Assembly (NCBI GenBank): GCA_946500615.1 | Contig: CAMMWP010000008.1 | Coordinates: 1 to 55,459, forward strand | Direction: 5' to 3' | Length of the DNA: 55,459 nt | From: an uncultured Clostridium sp. | Lineage (GTDB): Bacteria > Bacillota > Clostridia > TANB77 > CAG-508 | Part shown: positions 17,966 through 27,791 of the stretch, piece by piece | Numbering within the stretch: position 1 is the stretch's first letter | Layout: every line of letters begins with the position of its first letter | Program-made: the position numbers and the translations under genes | The notes under the pieces: generated by a model | What the model saw: only the letters and a program-made list of their open reading frames with translations | Told to the model about the DNA's origin: nothing | Databases searched by the model: none

Positions 17966-20900
17966 TTATTTATTTAATACCTTTTTCTTAATAAAGACAA
18001 CCCCTACACCTAGTATAATACATGCTGTTATGATAACTGCTACTGGTATTATATAATTTAAGTTTGCACCTGTATTTGGTGTAATAATTATTGTTTCCGC
18101 CATATCGTCATCTGGTTCTACAGATGGTCCTGTACCTGGAACGTAATTTCCTGGTGTTGATGTTATATCAGATCCACCTGGCTTATCTACTTTGACAATT
18201 TCTGTTTCATTATTTAATTCAATATCTTCTGATGAAGATAATAATTTTGAAACATTTAGTGCAATTGTTGCATTTTGTGTAGGTTCTAAATGATATTGTT
18301 TTAATGCTTCTGTATATAGTATCGTTCTATCATTAATTGCTGAGTTTTCATCATGATATACTACATCCGCTAAATCAATTCTACTATCATCACTTTGAAT
18401 TACTTCCCAATCTGGATTATCTGTTTCACTAAAGCTCCAATCACGATCTAGGTAATCTACAATAGCTGATGGTGTAATCGTTACCATATTTCCTTCGATG
18501 ATTCCGTATTTATAATAGTTTTCAGACAAGTACTCTACTTCACTATTATTATCTACTCTTATTTCATAACCAATTTCTAATCTAGCTCCTTCGATTAATT
18601 CATTATCCATTTCTAGTCTAATTAATCCATTTTGTGGTGATGAATTTTCTGAAGGTGGAATATATGTTATGCTTGCGGTTTGTCCTTCTAAAGTACCATC
18701 TTCTTTGATTTCAAAGTTTACTAATGTTGTACCATTTGCTAATGTCACTTTCATAGTTTTTACTCGTTTATTTAATGTAACATCTTGTCTTGCTCTTTCT
18801 ACAATACCAAAGTCAATATTTTCGATTCTATAGACATATTTATCTCCTGCTGATGCTGTATAAGTTGTTTCATATTCTACTCCAATTCCCATTGTAGGAG
18901 TTGTTGAATCCATTTTATCAATTGTTGCTTGTGTAGAATTTGTAATCTCTTTTAATTCATTATCAATGTCTAATCTTGTTTGGTAATCATCTACCGCGTC
19001 TGTCCATCTTGTAGCTACATCTGTTTTATACCATTCTTTATTGGCTACATTTGCATCATATCTATTTTTATCATATATCGTTCCTTTGTAATTTTGTACT
19101 GTATATGTTGTATCTCCCCAAGTATATGTTAATGTATAATCTCCTGGCATAAAATCAGTTATATAGAAATCTCCATTTTCGTCTGTGGTTGCTGTATACG
19201 TTTTTCCACTTCCTGTGTTTTCTGTAAGGGTTACTGTAACACCTTGTATTCCTGTTTCTCCTTCTTCATAGGCACCACTACCTTGTCTAATTTGTCCTGT
19301 TAATAATTCTCCAGATGTTGCGTCTAGGAATACTTTACCAGTTAACTCTCTACTATCTGCTACTTCTAATTTTAATGATGGACTTGAATCTGTATCATCT
19401 TCATAAGTTGCTCTATCTCCTGGTATAGCATTTCCTGGATTTGAGTCTACATCTATACCTGCATAAGCATTTCCATTTTCATCAAATGTAGAATATGAAT
19501 GAATTTCTACTACATTGTCTAAGTTTTCTCCATCATTTAGTATGTTTATAATGGCTTCTCTACTTAATTCAAATTGTACATAAATTTCAGTTTGTGTCTG
19601 TGCATCTATTTTTGAATTGGTATAGATGATTGCTTTTGAATATGCATCATTATATCCTTCTTGTGTATAATCCATGCTTCCTGTGATGATACCTTCTTGG
19701 TTAATTCCTGTTCCAACTGCTACTAATGTATATCTACTATCAAAATAATCTACTAAACTATTTGCCTGTGATGTTAAATTTGTTGATTCATTTCTTACGG
19801 CAATTTTGTAAGTAATATATGCCTTCAATTCTTTACTTTTATCTTGTTCATTAACATATTCATAATCTGCTTTATAAATTGCTCTTGTATATGTTTGACT
19901 TGCATATTCACTTCCAAATTTAACACCTACATTAAATCCATCTTCATATTCTCCTTGGTTTTGGAATCTTTGGTCATATTCATAAATATGTTGATATCCA
20001 TTGATTGCTAATCTTACATTTTTCATATCTTTGATTAATGCTAAATCTGGTTGCTCTCTTTCATATAAACCTAAGTTGATATATGGTATTTCTTCCATTC
20101 CATATTCAAATTGATCTTTGATAAAGTATCCTGTTTCATCTGTATTAGCAGTTATTGGGTATTGTCCAACTGGCAACCCTTCATTTACAAATGTTGAAGT
20201 ATGTTGTTCTTTGTCTTTTACATAGGTTAATTCATGCACTCTGTTTCCATTTTCATCTAATGTAATACCTGTTGTTTCAGAAGTTCCTTCTATTTTACTA
20301 AAATCTTTATTAAATTCATTTCTTGTTTCTGGTTTTTCCGCTGCTTTAGAACCATTGTCTACATCGATATGTGGAACAACATTTGTATAAGTTAATCCAT
20401 CATATTCAAATTCCATGTAATAATTTTGTAATTCGTCTGTTCTAACATCTATAAATTGATAGTATCTTAAAATTCCATCTGCTAATTGAATTTCTTTTGT
20501 CTTAGCTCTAAATTCGTTTCCGTCATCGTCTTTTACAACTTCTCCTGTTCTTCTATCAATTAGTCTAACATTAACATCTTCCATTAATATATCTTCTGAA
20601 TCATAGTCATTATCTCTGTATAGATCATTTCTCTCAGATTGTTTTGCATATTGTTTGTCTAGCCATACATACCCAGAAAGTTTTACATAAATTTGTGTAT
20701 TTTCTATTACAAAGTCTTCTGTTTTGTCAACAATAACTGTACCTTCTACACCATCTGAAATGATTTCATATCCATAGTTTGGATTTTTTGTCTCATGTGC
20801 TATATATGTACCTACAATTAAATTTTCAATTAAAATTTCACCATTTTCATCAGTAACAAATTCTGTTGCTTCATTTTCTTCTACATAGGTAATTGTTCCA

Positions 20901-22240
20901 TCTGCTGCTTCATGTACATATTTGCCAGTATCTTTATTTTGAATTTTAAATCCAACCCCTTGTAATTTAATTTCATGGTTGTCTTTATTTACTTTAATGA
21001 CTCTTAAATTTCCTAGCATTAATTTATTTTCTATTACTAATTCTTGTGTTTTGTCAACAACAACTTCTTGCTCTACCCCATTTGATACGATTTCATATCC
21101 ATAGTTTGGATTGTTTGTTTCATAGGCTATATATGTACCTACAATTAAATTTTCAATGGAAATTTCACCATTTTCATCAGTGATAAATTCTGTTGCTTCA
21201 TTTTCTTCTACATAGGTAATTGCTCCATCTGCTGCTTTATGTACATATTTACCTGTGTCTTTGTTTTGAATTTTAAAACCTACACCTTGTAATTTTATTT
21301 CATGGTTGTCTTTGTCTACTTTAATAACTTTTAAATCTCCTAGTATATCTAGATTATACTCAAAAGGCGTATCATATTCATATGGTGCATCATATGGTTC
21401 TCTATATATCATATTTTGATAATTATATCCACTTTGTGATTCTAAAAATGAAATGGTTACACCTTTTACAGATACACTTCCTTTAGCTGTAATCGTTGTT
21501 ATTTTGCTAATTCCACTATTGATTGGGATAGAGATATAAAAATCTTTTCCCGATTTTATATCTCCAATACCAATTTCATTTTCTGTTGTTCCATTATATG
21601 TACTATATTTTAACCCGCTTACTGCATTTCCATTTTGGTCATTGACAAGTATTTCGCTTAATGTTCCCGAAAAGTACCAATTAAATGGTCCTACTTTTAT
21701 ATAACTTCCATCAGAGCTAACGCTCAAGTTTTCTTTTTTTGTATTATCTGATATTCCAAGATTTTCTACTTCATTTGCATAATCAGATGATTGAGAATCT
21801 AAATATGAATCACTTCCAGTTACATTACTTGCAAATCCATCATAAAGACCTGCATGATATTGACCTACATTTTTCATCCATGTATGCATATAATTCCAAA
21901 TCGCATTTTGAACTGGTCCACTTTGTTTATTTGCACCGTTATCTCCAGATAAAATATATGCTAATTTTGCATTATACCAACTTTCTATCTTTTTTCCTGT
22001 ATGATCTGTTGATGTATTTCCTTTAATATCTACTTGAGATATTACTTTATATGTTAATGTTCCACGCAATGCTTGATGATGTTCTACACAAAATAGATTT
22101 GGATCTCGTACATAATCACTAAATCTTAGTGTAAGACTTTCTCCTACTGTATATGCTGCTGCTTTTGATATATTGGTATATGCTATGATTGCTATAATAA
22201 TGGTTATTAGAGCAATTAGTGCTTTTTTCATTTTATTCAT
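17966..22240 (-). CDS. Surface adhesin A2 with thioester domain and SpaA-type repeats
   Basis: A 1424-residue predicted surface protein. A signal peptide (about 1-28) is followed by a thioester-type head with Cys51 (LFCVEHHQ) and Gln111 (PVQNAIWNYM), the latter close to the TQxA-like signature of that family. Two almost identical SpaA-type repeats of about 105 residues (300-407 and 408-517; VIKVDKDNHEIKLQGVGFKI) carry the Lys and Glu expected for internal isopeptide bonds. SdrD-like segments start near 520 (LSGYVWLDKQYAKQ) and 967. The C-terminus has ITPNTGAN, a hydrophobic helix and KKKVLNK, the best candidate sortase signal here (TPNTG for LPXTG). It lies 17 bp after B2, so the two are co-transcribed. 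It is shorter than its paralogue A1. Confidence 0.87.
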   Translation of the reverse strand: MNKMKKALIALITIIIAIIAYTNISKAAAYTVGESLTLRFSDYVRDPNLFCVEHHQALRGTLTYKVISQVDIKGNTSTDHTGKKIESWYNAKLAYILSGDNGANKQSGPVQNAIWNYMHTWMKNVGQYHAGLYDGFASNVTGSDSYLDSQSSDYANEVENLGISDNTKKENLSVSSDGSYIKVGPFNWYFSGTLSEILVNDQNGNAVSGLKYSTYNGTTENEIGIGDIKSGKDFYISIPINSGISKITTITAKGSVSVKGVTISFLESQSGYNYQNMIYREPYDAPYEYDTPFEYNLDILGDLKVIKVDKDNHEIKLQGVGFKIQNKDTGKYVHKAADGAITYVEENEATEFITDENGEISIENLIVGTYIAYETNNPNYGYEIVSNGVEQEVVVDKTQELVIENKLMLGNLRVIKVNKDNHEIKLQGVGFKIQNKDTGKYVHEAADGTITYVEENEATEFVTDENGEILIENLIVGTYIAHETKNPNYGYEIISDGVEGTVIVDKTEDFVIENTQIYVKLSGYVWLDKQYAKQSERNDLYRDNDYDSEDILMEDVNVRLIDRRTGEVVKDDDGNEFRAKTKEIQLADGILRYYQFIDVRTDELQNYYMEFEYDGLTYTNVVPHIDVDNGSKAAEKPETRNEFNKDFSKIEGTSETTGITLDENGNRVHELTYVKDKEQHTSTFVNEGLPVGQYPITANTDETGYFIKDQFEYGMEEIPYINLGLYEREQPDLALIKDMKNVRLAINGYQHIYEYDQRFQNQGEYEDGFNVGVKFGSEYASQTYTRAIYKADYEYVNEQDKSKELKAYITYKIAVRNESTNLTSQANSLVDYFDSRYTLVAVGTGINQEGIITGSMDYTQEGYNDAYSKAIIYTNSKIDAQTQTEIYVQFELSREAIINILNDGENLDNVVEIHSYSTFDENGNAYAGIDVDSNPGNAIPGDRATYEDDTDSSPSLKLEVADSRELTGKVFLDATSGELLTGQIRQGSGAYEEGETGIQGVTVTLTENTGSGKTYTATTDENGDFYITDFMPGDYTLTYTWGDTTYTVQNYKGTIYDKNRYDANVANKEWYKTDVATRWTDAVDDYQTRLDIDNELKEITNSTQATIDKMDSTTPTMGIGVEYETTYTASAGDKYVYRIENIDFGIVERARQDVTLNKRVKTMKVTLANGTTLVNFEIKEDGTLEGQTASITYIPPSENSSPQNGLIRLEMDNELIEGARLEIGYEIRVDNNSEVEYLSENYYKYGIIEGNMVTITPSAIVDYLDRDWSFSETDNPDWEVIQSDDSRIDLADVVYHDENSAINDRTILYTEALKQYHLEPTQNATIALNVSKLLSSSEDIELNNETEIVKVDKPGGSDITSTPGNYVPGTGPSVEPDDDMAETIIITPNTGANLNYIIPVAVIITACIILGVGVVFIKKKVLNK
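20690..21340 (-). repeat. Two tandem SpaA-type coding repeats in A2
   Basis: Two in-frame units of about 320 bases encode nearly identical domains (LGDLKVIKVDKDN and LGNLRVIKVNKDN starts). Long shared stretches such as TTGCTTCATTTTCTTCTAC mark recent duplication or conversion. Confidence 0.85.
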
Positions 22241-22257
22241 CTCTCTTTCCCTCCCTT

Positions 22258-25200
22258 CTATTGTTCTTCTTTTGCATTTTTTCTTTTTACTATGACTGCT
22301 GTTGTGATTCCTGCTATAACAATGATTGCTATTATGATTCCTATTGACATATATACGACTCCACCAGTTCTAATACTAATAATAACATCTGCTGTTCCCA
22401 TGTCATTTTCTCCATTTACACGATTTCCCGGTATAGAGTTTCCATCTTCAAATCCTAAGTTATTATAGTCTTCGTAAATTTCTGCATTATTTCTTGATAC
22501 AACATTATCTTCTCCCATTTTTTTGGTCAATGTTAATGTGATTGTTTTTGATTCTCCCGGATTGATGATTTCGTTTCCTAATGCTGTTGTATACAATGAA
22601 TTTCCTTGTTCATACCAATCTTTATTTAGTTCAGAACTAAATTCCAAATCATTTGGCATATAGTCTACAATACTTCTAGCATATCCTGCCACTTCGCCTA
22701 CATTTGTTACAACAATGTTATATTCTACAATAACATTTGAACCTTGTATTTGTTTTGCATCTAATTCTACTTTCGCTGTTTTCGTGTTATTATATTCTCT
22801 TGTGGTTGTTCCTGCAGAATTTTGAACTAATATTCTGCTTACATATTTGTCTAATTTCAAATCAAAATTTTGTAATTTGATTAATCCAATGTTAATATCT
22901 TCTATGTTTTCATTGTCTATATGAATCATGTCTGTTGATGCGACTTCTTGTTTTTCGTCTCCAATTTTCAATTCATTTCGTCTTACATCAGAATTTTCTG
23001 CATCACTAATTCCTTCTGCTTTGTATTTTGTCAATGTATATTGGTCTTGATTATATTCAAATATAACAATATATTGTCCATTTGCTATATGATCTAGTAC
23101 ATACATTCCATTTTCATTTGTTTTTGTTGTCAATACCTTTCCAGAAGTATCTTTTACCAATTGATTTGTTTCTACATTCAATAGTTTTACAGTTATATCG
23201 TTCAATGTATTTTCTTCTTCGTCTTTTTTACCATTACCATTTTCATCATACCAAGCTAAACCACTAATCATTTGTTCTCCATTTGCTATACTTCCTGTAT
23301 GATTTCCACTATCGTCTGTATTTGGATTATCATCTTCTGAAGGATTATCTACCGGCGGATTGTCCTCTGGAGGGTTATTTACAGTTGTCTTGTCAGCTTC
23401 TATAATGTGATTTAGTCCAGAAGTCGTTGCAATTTTTTCTCCATATATACTTGCAATCGCTTTATTGGTAATTGTTTCTGCTTCTGTTCTACCTTCTGAA
23501 TAGTCTACTACTGTTTCTATTACGATTGTCATTGTTCCATTTGCTGGTATTTCATTTTGTATTTCTACATTGTTTGAATGAACTTGTACCTCTTTTCCAT
23601 TTCTTGTTACTTTGTTTATTGTTAATTGAGAAGGAATTTCGTCTCTTATAACGAGTCCAGATGTTGGAGATGTGCTATTATTTTTAACTGTAATGCTATA
23701 TTGAATGCTATCTCCCGATTTTACATATTTGCTTTCTGTGTTTGTTTGCATTGTCATATCAATATCAAAGCTATTTACTTTGTCTTCCCATCGATTTGAT
23801 TGATATTCTTTTTGTCCATCTGATGCATTGACTGAAAAGTAAATTGTATCTGCTGCGTTGTCTGGCATCTTATCAATTGTCATGTTATAACTTAGTACTT
23901 TTACTTCTCCCGGTGCCAATGTTCCAATATGAATTTCATCACTATATTCTATTATCTCTGATTGTGTATTTTCATTAATTGTATCATCATTTTCTTCTCT
24001 TCCTTCTGTAGTTGCTTCCGCTGATGATGAATATAGCTCATCATCACTTACTTCATTTTCACTCATTCTCGAAATTAATGTTAATCTTGCTACATTTAAA
24101 TTTTCTGATTTATTGGTTTTTACAGTAACATCTTCCATGGTTTCTGATGAGATATTTTTTATAATTGCAAAATACTCTACCATACCTCTTTCATATAAAT
24201 CTACTTTTCTATCTGTTACTCTTTTTACCATTGTTCTTAAATTTCCTAGTTCTGACAATACTTTTATTTCGTTTGTCTCTTGTACAACATCTAGGTAATT
24301 AATTTCTGCTGTGTTTGCAATTGAAGTATTTTCAGCTGTATTGGCATTTACCATTACCTCATATTCTACATATTTTACTTCTCCTACTGCTAGCTGGTCA
24401 ATTGTTGTTTCAAATGCTTCTGCATCTACTCTTTTATAATATGAAGCACCTGTATATTCATAATTGTCAACTGGCTCTACTAATATCGTTCCTTCTGGTA
24501 TGCTTCCCTTTACTTTTACATCTGTAACATTTTCTGAGCCTACATTAGATACTTGTACTTTGTACTTAATCACTTCTCCATTTTTTACAGTATTTGAATC
24601 TGTTAATTCTTTACCTGCTAATGTTGCTGTTAAATTGCTTTCTAGTTTTGGTCCAACACCCGTTCCCATCGCAATTGTTGTTGCTTTTACACTATTTTGG
24701 CTTCTAGCTTGTCCTTTTGTATATATTACTTCATAGCCTTCTTTCGCTACTTGATTATATTCTAGATTTTCTGGTATTTCTATTTTGTAAGATCCATTGA
24801 CAACTGTTCTTGAATCAATTGTATCCATAACAATCAAATATTTTTTTACTGTTTCTGGGTTTGATATTTCTTGGCTCCATCCATTTTCTGTATGATTGAT
24901 ATCAGCTGTTGCCTCTTCGTTTTCTGTATAATATACTGTACCATTATTTACTTGAATACTATCTACTACTTTGATATTCATTGTATTTTCTTCTGTTTTT
25001 GTTGGGAAAGTTCCCATTATATTAACATTTTCTATATTTTCTTCATTATTATTGATAATTTCAAAGTCTACTTGAACTTGTTTGCTGTCTGCTCCTCTTT
25101 CTAAACTTACATTTGCTGTTTCTTCTTCTCCTATTGTTTCTATATTTAGGTCTTTCATACTGTTAATAGCTGTTACATCTTTTGGAGCAACAATTTCTAA

Positions 25201-27216
25201 TTGTTTTGAAGTGTTTCCTACTTCTTCGTGATTTGCATATTCATTTGCTTTTTCATTTGTATAGGTTACATAAATATTTTCTGGTTTTGCAATAGAAGTT
25301 CTATTGACATTTATGGTTGCGTTAATAATCACATTCGCACCTTCTATAGATTGTGCCTTATATTGTGTTTGCTCTCCCTCCATTTGGATAGTAATGTATC
25401 TACCTTCTACTTTGTAATTGGCAATTTTTAATTCTTCTTCATATAGTAAATCTATACGATTTATTTGAATATGTTCTACTTGTTCTGGTAATTCTATCGT
25501 AAATGTTGGGTTTTTATATAAATCTCTAGATTCTTCATCTGTTTTTAAAACCAATTTCATTTCTAGTTCATTGGCTACCACTGTTGATAATGAAGTTCTA
25601 TTAAGTTCTAATCTTGCTTCTGTCACTGATTCTTCTAATGGCAATTTCATTTCTAGTTGGTTTGTTTTTCCCATTGTATAGGTTGCTTCTTTTGCTTCTA
25701 AATCGTTTTCGTCATAATGGTTATATCCATAGACAACTTTTGTTGTAATACGATTGGCTGCTTTTAGCGTATTTGCATCTGAAGGTTTTATGATTTTTGT
25801 ATGGTTCCATTCTATACTTCCTTCAGCAATTGGTTTAGAAGTTTTTATTTCTATACTTTTTGGCTCTCTTCCTGTATAATCAATCACAAAATTTCCTTTT
25901 TCATCTGTTTGTGTTTGATGATTAATGATACCTAATTGTTCATTTTTTTCATTATAAATTTCGATTGTTCCTTCTTCGCCAAAAATTTTATTAAAGCTTT
26001 CTTTGTTGATTGTTGTTGCTTGGTAATATATATTACTTTCTACCTCTTCTTCAAATAGTCTATATTGGCTAGCTTCTTCTTTTATAGATATATATTCTTG
26101 CACATTTGCAAGATTAACATCTAGGACAGTCTTGCTATTATATTGTCTTTCAATGTTTGAATATAATTTTCCTTTATATATACTACTTTCTAAATTTTCT
26201 GCTGTTACTTCTATTGTTGCATCACTTTCTTGATTTGTTACTGTTACGTTTCCTGTATTTGAGTTTAATTGTTTATTATTATATAAAGTGACGGTTTCTT
26301 CTGAGAAAATTTCTACATTTTCTAAATTAACATCTGCATCATAAATATAGGTTAATATGATATTTTCATTTCCTTGTTTTTTCCATACAATTTGGTTATC
26401 TTTTGATGTTTCATTTTTTAACGTTATTTCTATATAACCATTTTCATATTTATATTCAGATGCTGACATTGTGTTTAAATTTATGTCTCTTCTAATTTCT
26501 GGCAATTTTCCATTGATTTCTGGAACATTGATTTTTGCATACATTTCCTTTATTGGATAATTTCCTTCTTCTAATCCCATGTTTAATGATAATTGTAAAA
26601 CTCTTTTATCTTCTCCAGATATTTTTAATACTTTATTGGTTATAACTTGTATTGTGTTTTTAACAGACGCATCTGTATTTGCCTCTATTAATTCCATCGT
26701 AACATTTCTGGTAGCTTTTATTGCGATATCTTTTTCTGTACTATCTCTATATGTACCTGTTAAAGTTAGTTTGCTTTCACAATTTAACATATTCAAATCT
26801 ATTTTTTCGTCGTTGATTGGTTTTATCTTTACTTCTATTTCTACAGAAGCTCCTGCATTTATTTGATTTAAATAGATTGTATTGTCAGCAATATTGCTTA
26901 CAAACTCACTTTCTGAACTTACTAGATTGAAATTTGCATCTGTTAGTGCAATTTCTCCTGTAAAGAATCCTTCTTTTTTTACATTGACAGATACATACAA
27001 AGAAGCTTCCTGTATGTCTGCGGTTCTTTCTAGTGTGCTTGTTTTTTCTCCATTAGCATTTTTGAAATATGTACTGAATTCTATATTTTTATGGTTTGTT
27101 GTTATATTGTCTGTTGCATAAGATATCATGCTTGAACCTAAAAATAAAAAATTCGTCATTGTTAGTGTCATAATTAATATGATGATCACACTCGTTTTTA
27201 AGATTTTATTTTTCAT
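22258..27216 (-). CDS. Giant DUF11-type surface protein B2
   Basis: A 1652-residue predicted surface protein and first gene of the surface locus. It has a signal peptide (MKNKILKTSVIIILIMTLTM), a chain of DUF11/Ig-like beta domains (for example YKVQVSNVGSENVTDVKV and YSITVKNNSTSPTSGLVI), a short NPPEDNPPVDNPSEDDNP linker, and an SdrD-type domain near 1320 (SGLAWYDENGNGKKDEEEN). A last domain has VVTNVGEVAGYARSIVDYMP. The C-terminus is VIISIRTGG, a hydrophobic helix and KRKNAKEEQ, parallel to B1 but again without LPXTG. B1 and B2 align along their last 250 residues, showing duplication. The gene is 17 bp upstream of A2. The promoter should lie in 27217-27355, next to element copy 2. Confidence 0.85.
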   Translation of the reverse strand: MKNKILKTSVIIILIMTLTMTNFLFLGSSMISYATDNITTNHKNIEFSTYFKNANGEKTSTLERTADIQEASLYVSVNVKKEGFFTGEIALTDANFNLVSSESEFVSNIADNTIYLNQINAGASVEIEVKIKPINDEKIDLNMLNCESKLTLTGTYRDSTEKDIAIKATRNVTMELIEANTDASVKNTIQVITNKVLKISGEDKRVLQLSLNMGLEEGNYPIKEMYAKINVPEINGKLPEIRRDINLNTMSASEYKYENGYIEITLKNETSKDNQIVWKKQGNENIILTYIYDADVNLENVEIFSEETVTLYNNKQLNSNTGNVTVTNQESDATIEVTAENLESSIYKGKLYSNIERQYNSKTVLDVNLANVQEYISIKEEASQYRLFEEEVESNIYYQATTINKESFNKIFGEEGTIEIYNEKNEQLGIINHQTQTDEKGNFVIDYTGREPKSIEIKTSKPIAEGSIEWNHTKIIKPSDANTLKAANRITTKVVYGYNHYDENDLEAKEATYTMGKTNQLEMKLPLEESVTEARLELNRTSLSTVVANELEMKLVLKTDEESRDLYKNPTFTIELPEQVEHIQINRIDLLYEEELKIANYKVEGRYITIQMEGEQTQYKAQSIEGANVIINATINVNRTSIAKPENIYVTYTNEKANEYANHEEVGNTSKQLEIVAPKDVTAINSMKDLNIETIGEEETANVSLERGADSKQVQVDFEIINNNEENIENVNIMGTFPTKTEENTMNIKVVDSIQVNNGTVYYTENEEATADINHTENGWSQEISNPETVKKYLIVMDTIDSRTVVNGSYKIEIPENLEYNQVAKEGYEVIYTKGQARSQNSVKATTIAMGTGVGPKLESNLTATLAGKELTDSNTVKNGEVIKYKVQVSNVGSENVTDVKVKGSIPEGTILVEPVDNYEYTGASYYKRVDAEAFETTIDQLAVGEVKYVEYEVMVNANTAENTSIANTAEINYLDVVQETNEIKVLSELGNLRTMVKRVTDRKVDLYERGMVEYFAIIKNISSETMEDVTVKTNKSENLNVARLTLISRMSENEVSDDELYSSSAEATTEGREENDDTINENTQSEIIEYSDEIHIGTLAPGEVKVLSYNMTIDKMPDNAADTIYFSVNASDGQKEYQSNRWEDKVNSFDIDMTMQTNTESKYVKSGDSIQYSITVKNNSTSPTSGLVIRDEIPSQLTINKVTRNGKEVQVHSNNVEIQNEIPANGTMTIVIETVVDYSEGRTEAETITNKAIASIYGEKIATTSGLNHIIEADKTTVNNPPEDNPPVDNPSEDDNPNTDDSGNHTGSIANGEQMISGLAWYDENGNGKKDEEENTLNDITVKLLNVETNQLVKDTSGKVLTTKTNENGMYVLDHIANGQYIVIFEYNQDQYTLTKYKAEGISDAENSDVRRNELKIGDEKQEVASTDMIHIDNENIEDINIGLIKLQNFDLKLDKYVSRILVQNSAGTTTREYNNTKTAKVELDAKQIQGSNVIVEYNIVVTNVGEVAGYARSIVDYMPNDLEFSSELNKDWYEQGNSLYTTALGNEIINPGESKTITLTLTKKMGEDNVVSRNNAEIYEDYNNLGFEDGNSIPGNRVNGENDMGTADVIISIRTGGVVYMSIGIIIAIIVIAGITTAVIVKRKNAKEEQ

Positions 27217-27355
27217 ATTTGTACCTCCTCTAAAATTAGATTTTACTTTTAATCACAATTTCAGCATTTTACACTCATACCTAATATCCATTATACGCTT
27301 TTTTTGTTGATTTTTCAAGCTTTTTCATGGTTTTTTATACTTTTTTTACATTTTT

Positions 27356-27593
27356 TGTTAGCATTTCGTCTTTCTAATCTGAAAGGGGAGCCATATGGTA
27401 GATTTTTTAAGGTTCGAATGCGACCGGAATCGTTTTAGAAATTCTTATATATAAGTCGTAAAGGGTCCTGTTTTCGGGTATCGTTACGATTTAGATATTA
27501 GAATTTCTTAAACGGCAATTGGAGGGTAGCCGAGAACCTTAAAAAATCTACCATATGGCTCCCCTTTCAGATTAGAAAGATGAAATGCTAACA
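27356..27593 (+). repeat. Palindromic structured element, copy 2 (complete)
   Basis: The 60-base arms 27356-27415 and 27534-27593 are complementary with a single G/T exception. They enclose a core that is identical to copy 1 except for about one base. The arm sequences differ from copy 1 in several places (GAGAGAGGTTCAAC there, GAAAGGGGAGCC here), yet both sides changed together, so pairing is kept. It lies in the same orientation as copy 1, on the other side of the surface-protein locus. Confidence 0.8.
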
Positions 27594-27610
27594 TTTTTTG
27601 GTTACATCTT

Positions 27611-27714
27611 AGACTGAATGTCAAGATGCTATATATTATTTTTGAATCTGTCATATATGGATTTGTCAAGTTGTAAATGAAAAAAATAATATATAGCATC
27701 TTGACATTTAGTCT
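27611..27714. repeat. 33-bp inverted repeat upstream of a small operon
   Basis: Arms 27611-27643 and 27682-27714 match with one G/T exception and enclose a 38-base loop. It adjoins element copy 2 and precedes the plus-strand gene at 27792. It may be a terminator-like hairpin or the end of a small mobile element. No gene is encoded in 27217-27791. Confidence 0.65.
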
Positions 27715-27791
27715 GAACAGTTTTCTAAAACTTGCATATTATATTACATAGAAAACTATATTTTGAATATATATTTTATGAGGTGGTAAAA

